A DNA stretch of 10,616 nucleotides, taken from contig NW_019091417.1 in the NCBI RefSeq assembly GCF_001949145.1, positions 231,077-241,692 on the forward strand, written 5' to 3'. The stretch comes from Acanthaster planci. Taxonomy: Eukaryota; Echinodermata; Asteroidea; Valvatida; Acanthasteridae. Below are positions 1 to 7,830 of the stretch, one piece after another. The translations under genes were made by a program, and so were the position numbers. A model generated the notes under the pieces. That model was not told the origin of the DNA. It saw nothing but the letters and a program-made list of their open reading frames with translations, and searched no databases. Each line of letters begins with the position of its first letter. Position 1 is the first letter of the stretch.

Positions 1-293
1 AGTGAAATTGCTCACAAAGATTCAACAGCATGTCTTGTAACATAGCACTAAGGTTTGCCCCCAATCACTCTGCATGAGAAAAGTCGAGGTCAACAGTAAA
101 GTGCACCATGTTAGGGGACAAGATACAATATCATCAGTGTACATGTAGTATGGTAAAATATTTCTTTGTTGAATGTCGAGTCTATTTCTCTGCCAGGCAG
201 TTTGTATCGGCCACATTATTTCCATCCAGAACATTGGCAGTAAACTGAGCACACTGAGCAGTTCATTTCCTTTTACCATGTCATGCTACACAG
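1..293 (+). other. PDCD2L intron, 3' part only
   Basis: No coding similarity was found in either direction. It ends in a pyrimidine-bearing acceptor (ctacacag) at 286-293 directly before the first recognised exon, so it is read as the end of an intron whose donor lies left of the window. It contains one TACATGTA octamer at 140-147. Confidence 0.7.
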
Positions 294-454
294 GACTGGA
301 TGCATCCAAATTCCAGCTGTCCATCGTGCAGTGCTTGTGGTGATCCGCTCTATCTAGTCACACAGATATACTGCCCTCTAGAGGCATCATCATACCACAG
401 GACTCTCTACATCTTCTCCTGCGTGAGGAAAGCCTGTGTAAACAAGAGAGAAAG
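294..454 (+). CDS. PDCD2L: PDCD2L exon A: N-terminal Cys-rich domain
   Basis: Encodes 53 residues starting DWMHPNSSCPSCSACGDP, plus two bases (AG) of a split Ser codon. It carries the CxxCG pair (CSACG) and the YCPLE/YHRTLYIFSC block typical of the first half of PDCD2-family proteins. The acceptor is ctacacag and the donor is GAAAG|gtgatc. The phase at the left edge is inferred as 0 from the family pattern of Gly-Gly-x-Pro just before Asp-Trp. Confidence 0.9.
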
Positions 455-2755
455 GTGATCATGATATTACAGAGTTATGTCATGAGTAGAATTCCTATTT
501 CTTTCTCAATGGAATTGTCTTCAGGAAGCTCATTGTTGACGGTTCCTCAGAAATACTTCTGTTGCTATTGTATTTTGCAGTTGGAAGGTGCTTCGAAGTC
601 AGCTTCTCGTTCCACAGAGTGAAGTTGTCAAGCAATCCACTAGAAATGTTACAAAAGTTGTTACTAGGACAACGGATGAGTGGTGTGAAGATGCAGATGA
701 CTGGGGCAGTGAATCTGATGAGGAAAGTATGCCTATCAACGAACAAGTCTGTCCAGGAGCATCAAATAGAGGAGGGAATGCAGAAACATCAGTGGGATGT
801 CATCACAGTCGTATGGATGGCTTTGACCTGTCAAGTGGTGTCGTTACTATGGAAACACCTGCTTCACTGAATGCAAGTTCAGCACTTAATGGTGACAAGC
901 GGAAAAAAGCAACTGGTGAAGCGATTTGTGAGAATCATTCTTTGTCAGAACACAACGAACATTGTTCCCTTCCTGTTCAAGATTCAAAGATGGACCTACT
1001 ACAGGAATATTCAGATGATGGTGATCCCAGTGATGGCTTGGCAAAATTATCAATCAGTAGCCAATGTTCTGCAGAAGTAACTCCAACAGGCTGTAACTCA
1101 GTTTTGTCTAGTTCCCAACCTCCGTCATTCAAAGACTACTTTGTGAGTGTTTTTGATGAGCCGCTACCATGCTCGGCATCCGTTACTGAACTTACCAATC
1201 ATGAGAGAGAGTTGATAGATGAGTACCAGCAGAGGGAGGGAGTGGACCTAGTGGAATGGCAGAAGGAAAGCTCACAAACGAAGAGGCAAGTTTGAACTTC
1301 TAAAGGATTGAAAGCAAAATGACACTATGTAAAGTAGCAAGGACCTTAAAAGGAAATAACAGTGTATAATTTATGATGGTGTATTCAGCTACCTCTCCGA
1401 TTTTCAGAGTAAAACAAACTGGTTGGAGTGGAAGATCTCCGGAAGGTGAAGGTCTCTGGTAACCCTAAAATCCACTTGTCAGGGTGTTTTCCATGTTGAT
1501 TGGCGCTGATCCATTGTATTCATTGTCTGTACCATACACTGTACATGTTCTCGATTATATCGGTGCCTTTGAATGACGGATACTGTATTGTTCTCTGGTA
1601 CACGTATTATGACCACTTTTCCCAGGCAAATCATTGTCCAGCTTTAATCCTTTTGTCAGCAGACAGTGTGGCAAATATTTATCCGGGCCAGCAGATCTTG
1701 GCAAATACATAAGTAACACTGAGAAAAATGAGGAGAGAAATGAATGACATCCTTTAGTCATGTACCCGTATTCGCTCTGAGACAACTTACTTTTCTTGTT
1801 TACTTTCCTTGTAACAGAGCTGCCTCTTGTGAGGAGAGCTATGAGAAGACCACAGCCAAACATGGAGACAAAGTCTTCCTCAGCTTTGCAAAAAAGCTTC
1901 AACTTTGCCCTGAGCAGTGCATTCGGTAGGTCAAAGGTCAGACACTTTGTACATGCTACTATATACAGTACATGTATGTACCATACCCTTGGGGTTGTTC
2001 ATAGCCATTTGGTAATTTTGTTCCTGAGTGAAGGCACATTAAAGTTTAGCAGTGTGAGTAAAGTTAGAGAGCCGAGCTAGGTTACACTGTTACAGAATTG
2101 TACATGTTATTCTTCACTGGTGAATCACACCTCACTTGTGGTTATTCCACGTGGATAGATATAGCTGGTGTGGGAGTCCCCTGTACCTGACATCGCCAAA
2201 TGAGGGCGCTGTGATCCCACCATGTCCGTACTGCGGACGCCAACGTGTCTTTGAGGTACAGCTCATGCCTCCACTCATCAACACTTTGCATGATGCTGAT
2301 AGACCAGGTAGTCACTTCAGTTTCATTGTCGTGGATCTTGAACAATCCAAAATGAAGAGCAAGATAATACTTCATCATCAGTCCTGACAAGAAAATCCAT
2401 GTTGAAGGGGGGGTCAATTTTTGGAAACACGGAACATTATTTCAACTTTATTGGTTTGTAATATCCTTACCTAAGCTCTAAACTTTAGTGATTTTTGTTG
2501 CGGTTTTGAAAACTGGACAAATAGTTAACACCCAGTTTCACCATTTTGCTGTTAACCAGTTTTCATGTGTTCTCTTTTTTGACAGATGTTCAAATTGATT
2601 TTGGTGTTGTCATCATCTACACCTGCAAGGCAAGCTGTTGGGACGACCCTTGCCAGCCTGGCAAATCCAACCTGAGGGAAGAACATGTGGTAATCCAGGC
2701 AGATCCCGACAGTGCATTGATTGCCCATGCTACATCATCACTGGTACTACCCTAA
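294..2755 (+). CDS. PDCD2L: PDCD2L (programmed cell death 2-like), 3' five exons, 5'-partial
   Basis: Join of 294-454, 581-1285, 1818-1925, 2159-2307 and 2586-2755; every junction keeps one frame and gives 430 residues to a TAA stop. Seen: an N-terminal Cys-rich block (CSACGDPL, then YCPLE), the WKVLRSQ segment, an acidic DEWCEDADDWGS motif, FKDYFVSVFDEP, DEYQQREG, HGDKVF, RYSW, CPYCG followed by FEVQLMP, and YTCKASCW near the end. This order is that of PDCD2L and the related Tsr4/Trus proteins. Known for the family: a cytosolic dedicated chaperone or adaptor for ribosomal protein uS5 (RPS2) that assists 40S maturation and export. The missing start should encode roughly the first 40 residues, ending in the usual Gly-Gly-x-Pro before DW. 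The protein is longer than the roughly 360-residue vertebrate form because the acidic linker is expanded. PDCD2 is the alternative paralogue, but WKV plus DDWGS favours PDCD2L. The promoter is outside the window. Confidence 0.93.
581..1285 (+). CDS. PDCD2L: PDCD2L exon B: WKV segment and long acidic linker
   Basis: Begins after attttgcag with one base completing the split Ser, then WKVLRSQLLVP. It holds 234 full codons. The DEWCEDADDWGSESDEE stretch is the conserved acidic motif. A Ser/Asp/Glu-rich, probably disordered, linker of about 140 residues follows, then FKDYFVSVFDEP and the helix-like DEYQQREGVDLVEWQ. The LAKLSI patch at 1038-1055 sits about where the human protein has a leucine-rich stretch, so it could be a weak nuclear export signal; this is inference. 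The exon ends AAG AG at 1285 before a GC donor. Reading on would meet a TGA at 1293, so the splice is required to reach the conserved C-terminal half. Confidence 0.9.
1286..1817 (+). other. PDCD2L intron with GC-AG boundaries
   Basis: 532 bases with donor AG|gcaagt and acceptor ccttgtaacag. A GC donor is needed because the exons on both sides fit only with two leftover bases on the left and one on the right. The nearby GT at 1290 is in the wrong phase and would lead to a TGA within five codons of the next exon. Nothing else recognisable is inside; open stretches on both strands here show no family features. Confidence 0.8.
1818..1925 (+). CDS. PDCD2L: PDCD2L exon C: YEK...HGDKVF...EQCIR helix region
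   Basis: One leading base completes Arg, followed by 35 codons (AASCEESYEKTTAKHGDKVF onward) and two trailing bases CG. It matches the PDCD2L segment where a YEK...GD..F helix leads to EQ..RY. The acceptor is ccttgtaacag and the donor is CG|gtaggt. Confidence 0.9.
1926..2158 (+). other. PDCD2L intron
   Basis: 233 bases, gtaggt to gtggatag. It carries a TACATGTA octamer at 1969-1976 embedded in an AT/GT-rich stretch. The acceptor is unusual in having a purine-rich end (cgtggatag), but it is the only site that keeps phase with RYSW. Confidence 0.75.
2159..2307 (+). CDS. PDCD2L: PDCD2L exon D: C-terminal domain with CPYCG zinc pair
   Basis: One leading base completes Arg, then 49 codons beginning YSWCGSPLYLTSPNEGAVIP. 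Contains CPYCG and FEVQLMPPL, the hallmark of the PDCD2 C-terminal domain, where the CxxC pair is thought to bind metal together with the later CxxxC. The donor is CCAG|gtagtc. The ATG reachable upstream at 2136 is intronic and is not a start. Confidence 0.92.
2308..2585 (+). other. PDCD2L last intron with inverted repeat near the acceptor
   Basis: 278 bases, gtagtc to ttgacag. A 10-bp inverted repeat (TGAAAACTGG at 2507-2516, CCAGTTTTCA at 2556-2565) lies 20-78 bases before the acceptor, with a second pair of GTTAAC hexamers inside it. A run of seven G occurs near 2407. No coding signal was seen. Confidence 0.7.
2586..2755 (+). CDS. PDCD2L: PDCD2L last exon with stop codon
   Basis: Two bases complete Asp, then 55 codons and TAA at 2753-2755. 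It begins VQIDFGVVIIYTCKASCW, matching the family block (xFGxxxxYTCxxSCW), and continues to EEHVVIQADPD, the usual end of PDCD2L. A further 14 residues or so, ending SLVLP, extend past that point. The acceptor is tcttttttgacag, a strong pyrimidine tract. Confidence 0.92.
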
Positions 2756-2837
2756 TGGAGTTAGTTGCATGTATAATGTTCCCTCTAGTCCATTGAGCCA
2801 ATAGTCTGTCCACTAGATCTGGTTAATATACAAAATC

Positions 2838-2866
2838 ACTTAATTTGAGTCAAGTTCAAATTAAGT
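2838..2866 (+). repeat. Perfect 11-bp AT-rich hairpin in the PDCD2L 3'UTR
   Basis: ACTTAATTTGA at 2838-2848 pairs with TCAAATTAAGT at 2856-2866 across a 7-base loop (gtcaagt). It lies 83 bases after the stop codon. The function is unknown. Confidence 0.7.
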
Positions 2867-3238
2867 CACTTTTCAAATCTATGAAAAGCAGTATTTTGAC
2901 AGGTCATACCCAAGAAATCCGAGTTCCAGTTGGATTTTACTGGTTGATCTTATGATCCGAGAGTCTTCAGTTTCCATGGCAATCGGTAGCATAAAGCCGA
3001 GTCATAAAACTACTTTCATATAACTCCACTTAGATTTCAATTGACAAGTCTGCAACTCACGATACCCATCTCATATGTAAGTGGAGTACTGCTTATATTG
3101 CAAGAAGACATGCAACTGCATGCATACCTTATTTGGCTTCTTGGGCATAAGGAAAGAGTCTGGAGATCACATGCTTTATTTGAACAACATATTTCACAGA
3201 AAGAAATATTTATGCATGTTGTTAGTCCTATATGCAAT

Positions 3239-3244
3239 AATAAA
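3239..3244 (+). promoter_or_regulatory. Candidate poly(A) signal AATAAA, proximal, for PDCD2L
   Basis: Canonical hexamer 484 bases after the stop. A G/T-rich stretch (tgttggtgtcgttt) sits 24-37 bases downstream, the expected spacing for a downstream element. Cleavage is predicted near 3255-3265. Confidence 0.5.
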
Positions 3245-3280
3245 TCTTTCATATGCATTTGGACTCTGTTGGTGTCGTTT

Positions 3281-4180
3281 TATTCAACCATTGAGATGGA
3301 AACTTTCATTTGTGTTGCTGTAAATGCAACCAGCTCTATAAAACTCGTGACATGAATTCCAAGACTGTGAAGTGAATTCATTCTGCAGTCTAAATGACCA
3401 GGTGTCTCTTAACCCCACAAATAGGCACATTCCTCAAAGCTAGACACAATAAGATTTTTGCTGCCTTGATGTGTTAAATGTTTTTGCTTTGTATGTCGGC
3501 CATTTCGTGTTCAGAGGAAGGTTTCAGTGGCAGCAGTCCAGGATCTCCAATTTTAGTGCCCTTTCCAAGTAAGTTATACCACAAATGTAAAACCAGTCAG
3601 ATTTGGAGCCATTCCACGTCCTGGCTGGCATATGATGACTGTGAAGTGTGAAACAAGTGAAATAAAAATACATCACGCATATTTACCTTGGAAATGACCT
3701 GTGGTTTTTAATTGGTGCACCTTGTACAATTTCCTTTAAATCTTTGCTTAGTGTCCACTACATTTGCATTGTTGGATCCACAAAGTGACATGAGGAAAAT
3801 CATAAGGTTTGCCAAGTCACATCAAAACACACATGTACGTGTACACACACTTGTTCCTTGTAAAAAATACAGCAATTTCAGTGTTTTCTAACAAAAATAT
3901 CCCCACAGTGTACTACAACTCAAAATGTTTGGAGCAGGTTTGTCTGTACACCGTATGTGCAATTATCACAACAGGCATTTGAATATTTTTCCAAGTCAAG
4001 ATACCTTGTGTGTGGTTTTGAACACCGAGCTTATGAACACAGTCAGGAAATTTTCCTGAAAGACAACATTTTAGGCATCAAAGTTCTCTCTGTTGTAGTT
4101 TAACATTTTTCCAAATGTGTAAAGTAAGAGCACTGCATTCCTAAACACAGCATCATTTATCAACATCTTTCTTTCAACAT
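3281..4180. other. Intergenic or distal 3'UTR, no gene recognised
   Basis: AT-rich, with stops in all frames at short intervals and no family motif. It includes a short acceptor/donor-bounded 54-base open stretch (3515-3568) and a near-palindromic acatgtacgtgtacac tract near 3830-3850. Confidence 0.6.
3661..3666 (+). promoter_or_regulatory. Candidate poly(A) signal AATAAA, distal, for PDCD2L
   Basis: Second canonical hexamer 906 bases after the stop, with a G/T-rich stretch (ctgtggttttt) about 35 bases downstream. It may give a longer 3'UTR if the proximal site is skipped. Confidence 0.35.
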
Positions 4181-4450
4181 GGGGAGTCAGGTTGGCGTAG
4201 TGGTTCTTTCCTCGCCTTCCACCTCTGCGGCCTGGGTTCGAATCCCGGCCCGGTCCACATGTGGATTGGGTTTTCAGTCCCTACCTGATTCCATGGGTTT
4301 TACCCAGAATATTCCTCTGGGGTTTTCCTCCCACCTCTAAAACTGTAACTGCTTCTCAGTGTCTCCTCTTTACAGGTTTCTTTTGGCTTGCCAGCTACAG
4401 TGCCTAGGGTTCTTTTGAGGAATCCTTGATGTCATTACCAGAAAAAAATA
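4181..4450 (+). mobile_element. tRNA-derived SINE
   Basis: An RNA polymerase III split promoter is visible: A box TGGCGTAGTGG at 4193-4203 and B box GGTTCGAATCC at 4235-4245. The bases around the B box fold into a full 5-bp T arm (CTGGG/CCCGG with one G-T pair). The promoter head is followed by a tRNA-unrelated body of about 180 bases with repeated GGGTTTT/TTTTCC(T)CCCAC-like stretches. An A-rich tail follows (aaaaaaatatata from about 4442). There is no clear anticodon arm, so it is a SINE head and not a tRNA gene. Target-site duplications could not be identified, so both ends are approximate. Mobilisation would depend on a partner LINE. Confidence 0.85.
4193..4245 (+). promoter_or_regulatory. 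Internal Pol III promoter (A and B boxes) of the SINE
   Basis: A box TGGCGTAGTGG (4193-4203) fits the TRGCNNAGYGG consensus exactly. B box GGTTCGAATCC (4235-4245) fits GGTTCRANYCC exactly. Their 31-base separation is in the normal tRNA/SINE range. Intact boxes suggest a fairly young copy. Confidence 0.85.
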
Positions 4451-4976
4451 TATAATAATCTACCAACAAAAACTGACCACTAATCAGCAAAATAATTCCA
4501 CAAAAATTGACAAATAACACTTCCAGAGCGAAATCTAAAACTGCAACCAAGCGGTTTCTTCAGATATTTACACACCAATAATTTATATTCAGAACAAAGT
4601 CCTGTCAAAAATGCTTTTCAACTTTCTGTACAATAAATGCTCTCATTAAAAAGTCCAGTTTCTCTCAAAGTCCAACTTGTGCAATTTGTTTGACATCCTC
4701 AATGTAATTGACCAAACAGTATTTACAGATAGATTTTAAATCCTGTGCAGGACTGTGGGAACAACAGAGGCCCACAAATATTACCTTTGGCACAACACAC
4801 ACTTTTATGAACAGGAATGATGCTATTGAGAACAGGACAGTAAAAACTTTACTTCAAAATATAATTCATCAAATTTCTGTCTGGAATGAGAATGTAAGTC
4901 TAATAGGTTTGGTCAAACAAAAAAATCAAGGAATACAGTAGTCTTTTTCAAGGTGTCTTCCATGACTAGAAACAAT

Positions 4977-5015
4977 TTCAATTGAGCCTTAAGCTTTGAT
5001 GCGGCTCAAGTTGAA
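4977..5015. repeat. Imperfect 12-bp hairpin
   Basis: TTCAATTGAGCC (4977-4988) pairs with GGCTCAAGTTGAA (5003-5015) with one bulged G at 5010, around a 14-base loop containing aagctt. It is too short for a microRNA precursor. Confidence 0.5.
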
Positions 5016-5775
5016 TTCTGCCACAGCCTTTTCTAACACGGACAAGTCTTCATATACATGTATGCTTCTTTTGCTTTTCAATAAGCTCGTGCATGTGCCA
5101 CTTCTTAAAATTTAATCACCGATAGAAATTCATGTAACAGCAGCAATACCTGCACAAAAAGCTATGAGACATTTGCTTATCTTTGTGAGACAGAAAATGT
5201 TAACTAGACAAAACGTTTGGTTAAAAACGAATAAGTGAAAAAATATGGGCTTGGCCAGTCTCGGGAGAATGGGCACGCGGCTCGGGCATTAAGACCGACC
5301 AAACACATCTGTATTCCCATTCATAAATACAATTTCAGACAGTCAAAAGAAGTCAATCCATAATTTCCAACCACAGGGTTCTAGAATTTTACTTTCATTC
5401 TCCTGAGCATGCCCGTCTGTTTTATGGTATATTCCTTGTACAAGTTATCCAATAGAATCTTCTTATATGGACTTGGCACACGCGTGGCAAGCCGCATGCT
5501 CACAGACTCTTGACCAATCAGAATCAATTAAACCATCTTGTATACAGGTGTAAAGGCCTGATTTACGCAGCAGGCATTATCACTTCTCAGGGGACATAAT
5601 CAAATGTTAATACACGGTCAAGTTGCACGTTGTTGACTAGGGAGACTGTCTGAGGATTTCTGAATATTTAATCAATGTTAGAATAGAATCAAAGTCCACA
5701 GTGCAAAATCATCCAAAACAAACCCTGCCCATCCTGTCTTGTCAAATATAATACTTCAGACTGTAAACAACTTGG

Positions 5776-5781
5776 TTTATT
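5776..5781 (-). promoter_or_regulatory. Candidate poly(A) signal AATAAA (minus strand)
   Basis: TTTATT on the plus strand. On the minus strand it is followed by a T/G-containing stretch (ccaagttgtttacag). It would serve a PASK transcript that uses the 6458-6600 last exon, giving about 0.7 kb of 3'UTR. Confidence 0.3.
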
Positions 5782-6017
5782 GTGGGAAAATACTTAAGAA
5801 TTCAAACATACATGTAACTTGACCTCGGGTTTCAGAAATGATGAAACATGGGTCTGGTTTTTGTATACATGTATCCCCGTCTTGAATAGCTAAGCCTACA
5901 TTTTTACAGAAAAATTGCACCAAAATACATTTTAACACTGGTTGAGAAAGAAATAAAAAATACTGCTCTATCAAATGCAAAGTTTTAATTTTGTGGATGG
6001 GAATGAGACTGAGGACT

Positions 6018-6023
6018 TTTATT
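6018..6023 (-). promoter_or_regulatory. Candidate poly(A) signal AATAAA (minus strand), proximal
   Basis: Hexamer 435 bases beyond the stop at 6458-6460 on the minus strand. The downstream sequence is not strongly G/T-rich, so it is weaker than it looks. Confidence 0.25.
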
Positions 6024-6457
6024 TCAGTTGCTGGGTTTGTTAAGATCTCAATATGTTCCAATCACAGCACACTGGGATTTCAATTTTCAAAAGGTATAAT
6101 CTAAAATCGAAATACCTAGCAAACACTCAGCTTGTCTGTAACCATTGTTGAATTCAGAATAGTTCTCACTGAACAACTCGCAACATTTCTTGGTTTTTTT
6201 CTTAACAATCCCATCTCTCCTAGTAAGGAAACTTTCAACACCTTGCCAGGACTTTGAAGTAATTTCACCCAGGAAGTTACCTTATAGCTTACTTTTGTTT
6301 GGGCTTTCTGCATTTGTTTCCAAGTCCTCTATCACTCAGTGATGATTTCTCCTTACTCGCAATACCTACTAGTATTTGAAAAGCTCCTCGAACCGTCAGC
6401 TTTAAGAAGTGAACTTAATATCTGACTATTCCTATCCAGTAACGATACTAAACTATG

Positions 6458-6600
6458 TCACTCCTTCACATCTCCTTCATCTGTTATCTCCAGGCATTTC
6501 AACAGCTCACTGCTTAACATTAAGTCACTGTCAGAATGATGTTCCTGTTCCTGGGTAGCATCACACTCTTCAATGCTGGAACAAGTCCTGCTCCTGTGGC
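6458..6600 (-). CDS. PASK: Candidate alternative last exon of PASK
   Basis: On the minus strand a good acceptor (ggttttttattactgcag) at 6601 is followed by GC plus 46 open codons and TGA (6458-6460). The predicted tail begins HRSRTCSSIEECDATQEQEH and ends GDVKE; it is Ser- and acid-rich like the other candidate tail. The two leading bases GC match the phase left by the kinase exon ending at 9034 (one base, G), so either last exon would give a Gly at the junction. It also fits a cryptic donor inside the 8513-8643 exon (GAAG|gtagtg, exon end 8593, same phase). An open run of this length can occur by chance. PASK C-terminal tails are poorly conserved, so similarity cannot settle it by eye. Confidence 0.4.
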
Positions 6601-7830
6601 CTGCAGTAATAAAAAACCACCGCACAAGAAATACAGGTGAATGTCAATAGAAAAAGAAGGTGAACAGAGTCCGACCCTATAAAAATATGAGCAGCGTAAA
6701 AAAAAAAGGCATTACCCACTTACAAGTTCTTTGTAATCACTGTTACTTCGGGGTTGAGCTGGAACGTGACTACCAATACCAAATGGTTTCTCAGTGAAAA
6801 GAAAAGCTTGCTTCAGTCTGTAAGAAAACTGCTTCAATGCCAGTGCTACATTTTGACTGCAACTACAATACTACACAGTGCATAGTGTGCATGTATTGTG
6901 AAACCTTGCTTCAAAGATGATACACGTACTGCCTACAAATGCATCCTGGTATTCTTATTTTTAACAACAGAGGGCGCTTTATCACATAAAATTAATGTAT
7001 GATTTTACCCCAAATCAACTCTAAAGGTTCTCCCATAAAAGTGTACATTAGATTTGGCAGGAAAAAAGTGCATGTGCTTAACACCACAGAAAGGAGGAAA
7101 ATAATTTACATTAAAATAGAAATGTTGATAAAAATCAAACTGGAAATAGATTTAATAAGAGGATGTAAACATCAGAGAGGAATAATTATGAACTGTATAG
7201 AAAAAACATCATGAAGATTCAAACCAGTGAAAATATGTCAAAGAAGTTGTAAGATTTCTGCAAGTGAACTGGAGCAACCGTTACACCTGCCCTTTGTTTT
7301 TGCTTTTGAGAAGGTATGGTAATTGAGGTCAAAGGTGAAATGCAACAACCATGTGATGATGTGTTCATGTTGAGGTGTGATCAGAGCATGGTTCTACATG
7401 TACTTCACGGCTTCAGCAGAAGATTTCTCTATGCTGAGATATCAATGACCATTTCTCTTAACATGCATCATCCTTTTCCTGGGTTGATGATACTTCCTGA
7501 GCTTGCTACAGACAGCATCCACAACATGAGTGATTGCATCTTCTAAAACCCTGTTTGGCAGCACCATGAATCTGACATACTACGAACAGTAAAATACAAG
7601 ACATTCCATTCTACCAATACAGTGAAAGAGGACATGTAACTTTCACTCCGTGTGGAAGATCTGCCAACTCAATATTCACCATGGTGATGATGTCGATGAG
7701 TCCTTGGGGGTGTGATGACACGTCAGTCATGAGATGTGTTTATTTTTACACCCAGGTTATTCTCTGTTCGGTAGATTAGGAATTCCACTTCTGTACAACC
7801 ATCACACAGGTTGACACAACACAGGGAAAC
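6601..7830. other. Non-coding stretch (intergenic, or PASK intron), two weak minus-strand open stretches
   Basis: No recognisable gene. A run of A's occurs near 6700 and an AGAGGGCGCT motif at 6970-6979. Minus-strand stretches 7442-7579 (46 codons with an acceptor before it) and 7611-7730 (40 codons from an ATG) have coding-like wording but no identified family. The plus-strand open frame at 7316-7546 is in antisense register with the first of these and is likewise unrecognised. Confidence 0.5.
7739..7744 (-). promoter_or_regulatory. Candidate poly(A) signal AATAAA for PASK ending at 8513
   Basis: First AATAAA on the minus strand after the TGA at 8513-8515, about 770 bases downstream of it. 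If used, the 3'UTR would contain both the tRNA-like repeat and the MITE. Confidence 0.25.

Larger units (their letters stand above)
2756..3280 (+). other. PDCD2L 3'UTR, short form (inferred)
   Basis: The region runs from the stop to just past the first good poly(A) signal. It includes a perfect 11-bp hairpin at 2838-2866. Open frames at 3041-3355 carry no recognisable domain and are treated as chance. The true 3' end is not visible without transcript data. Confidence 0.45.
4451..6457. other. Intergenic stretch, no gene recognised
   Basis: About 2 kb of AT-rich DNA. The longest open frames (plus strand 4708-4941, minus strand 5777-6061 and 6116-6313) show no domain or family similarity and lack splice context. 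Visible items: an imperfect hairpin at 4977-5015, a GC-richer island near 5249-5300, and TACATGTA at 5055, 5809 and 5866. The part left of 6457 may be 3'UTR of the minus-strand kinase gene if the 6458-6600 exon is used. Confidence 0.6.

Noticed and set aside
22-279. 85-codon open frame on the minus strand
   Set aside because: Lies in the intron before the first visible PDCD2L exon; no domain, no splice support, and composition like other chance frames.
562-870. 102-codon plus-strand open frame and the 495-746 minus-strand frame
   Set aside because: Both overlap PDCD2L exon B in other frames; the WKV/DDWGS frame is the conserved one.
1744-2080. Plus-strand frames starting at 1744, 1796 and 2136 as separate genes
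   Set aside because: They are PDCD2L exons or shadows with intronic ATGs; splicing joins the conserved parts in phase.
3041-3355. 104-codon plus-strand open frame downstream of PDCD2L
   Set aside because: Hydrophobic and Ile/Cys-rich as expected from AT-rich chance frames; overlapping frames of similar length exist on both strands and no motif is recognisable.
4181-4252. Functional tRNA gene
   Set aside because: A and B boxes and the T arm are present, but no proper anticodon stem-loop or paired acceptor stem was found, and a SINE body with an A-rich tail follows.
5479-5520. cacgcgtg palindrome and ccaatcag box as a promoter
   Set aside because: Isolated words with no start codon, CpG-rich context or downstream exon on either strand.
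5777-6061. 94-codon minus-strand open frame
   Set aside because: No family similarity; it overlaps a candidate poly(A) signal region and looks like chance.
6116-6313. 65-codon minus-strand open frame
   Set aside because: No motif, and it lies in the likely 3'UTR of the candidate PASK exon.
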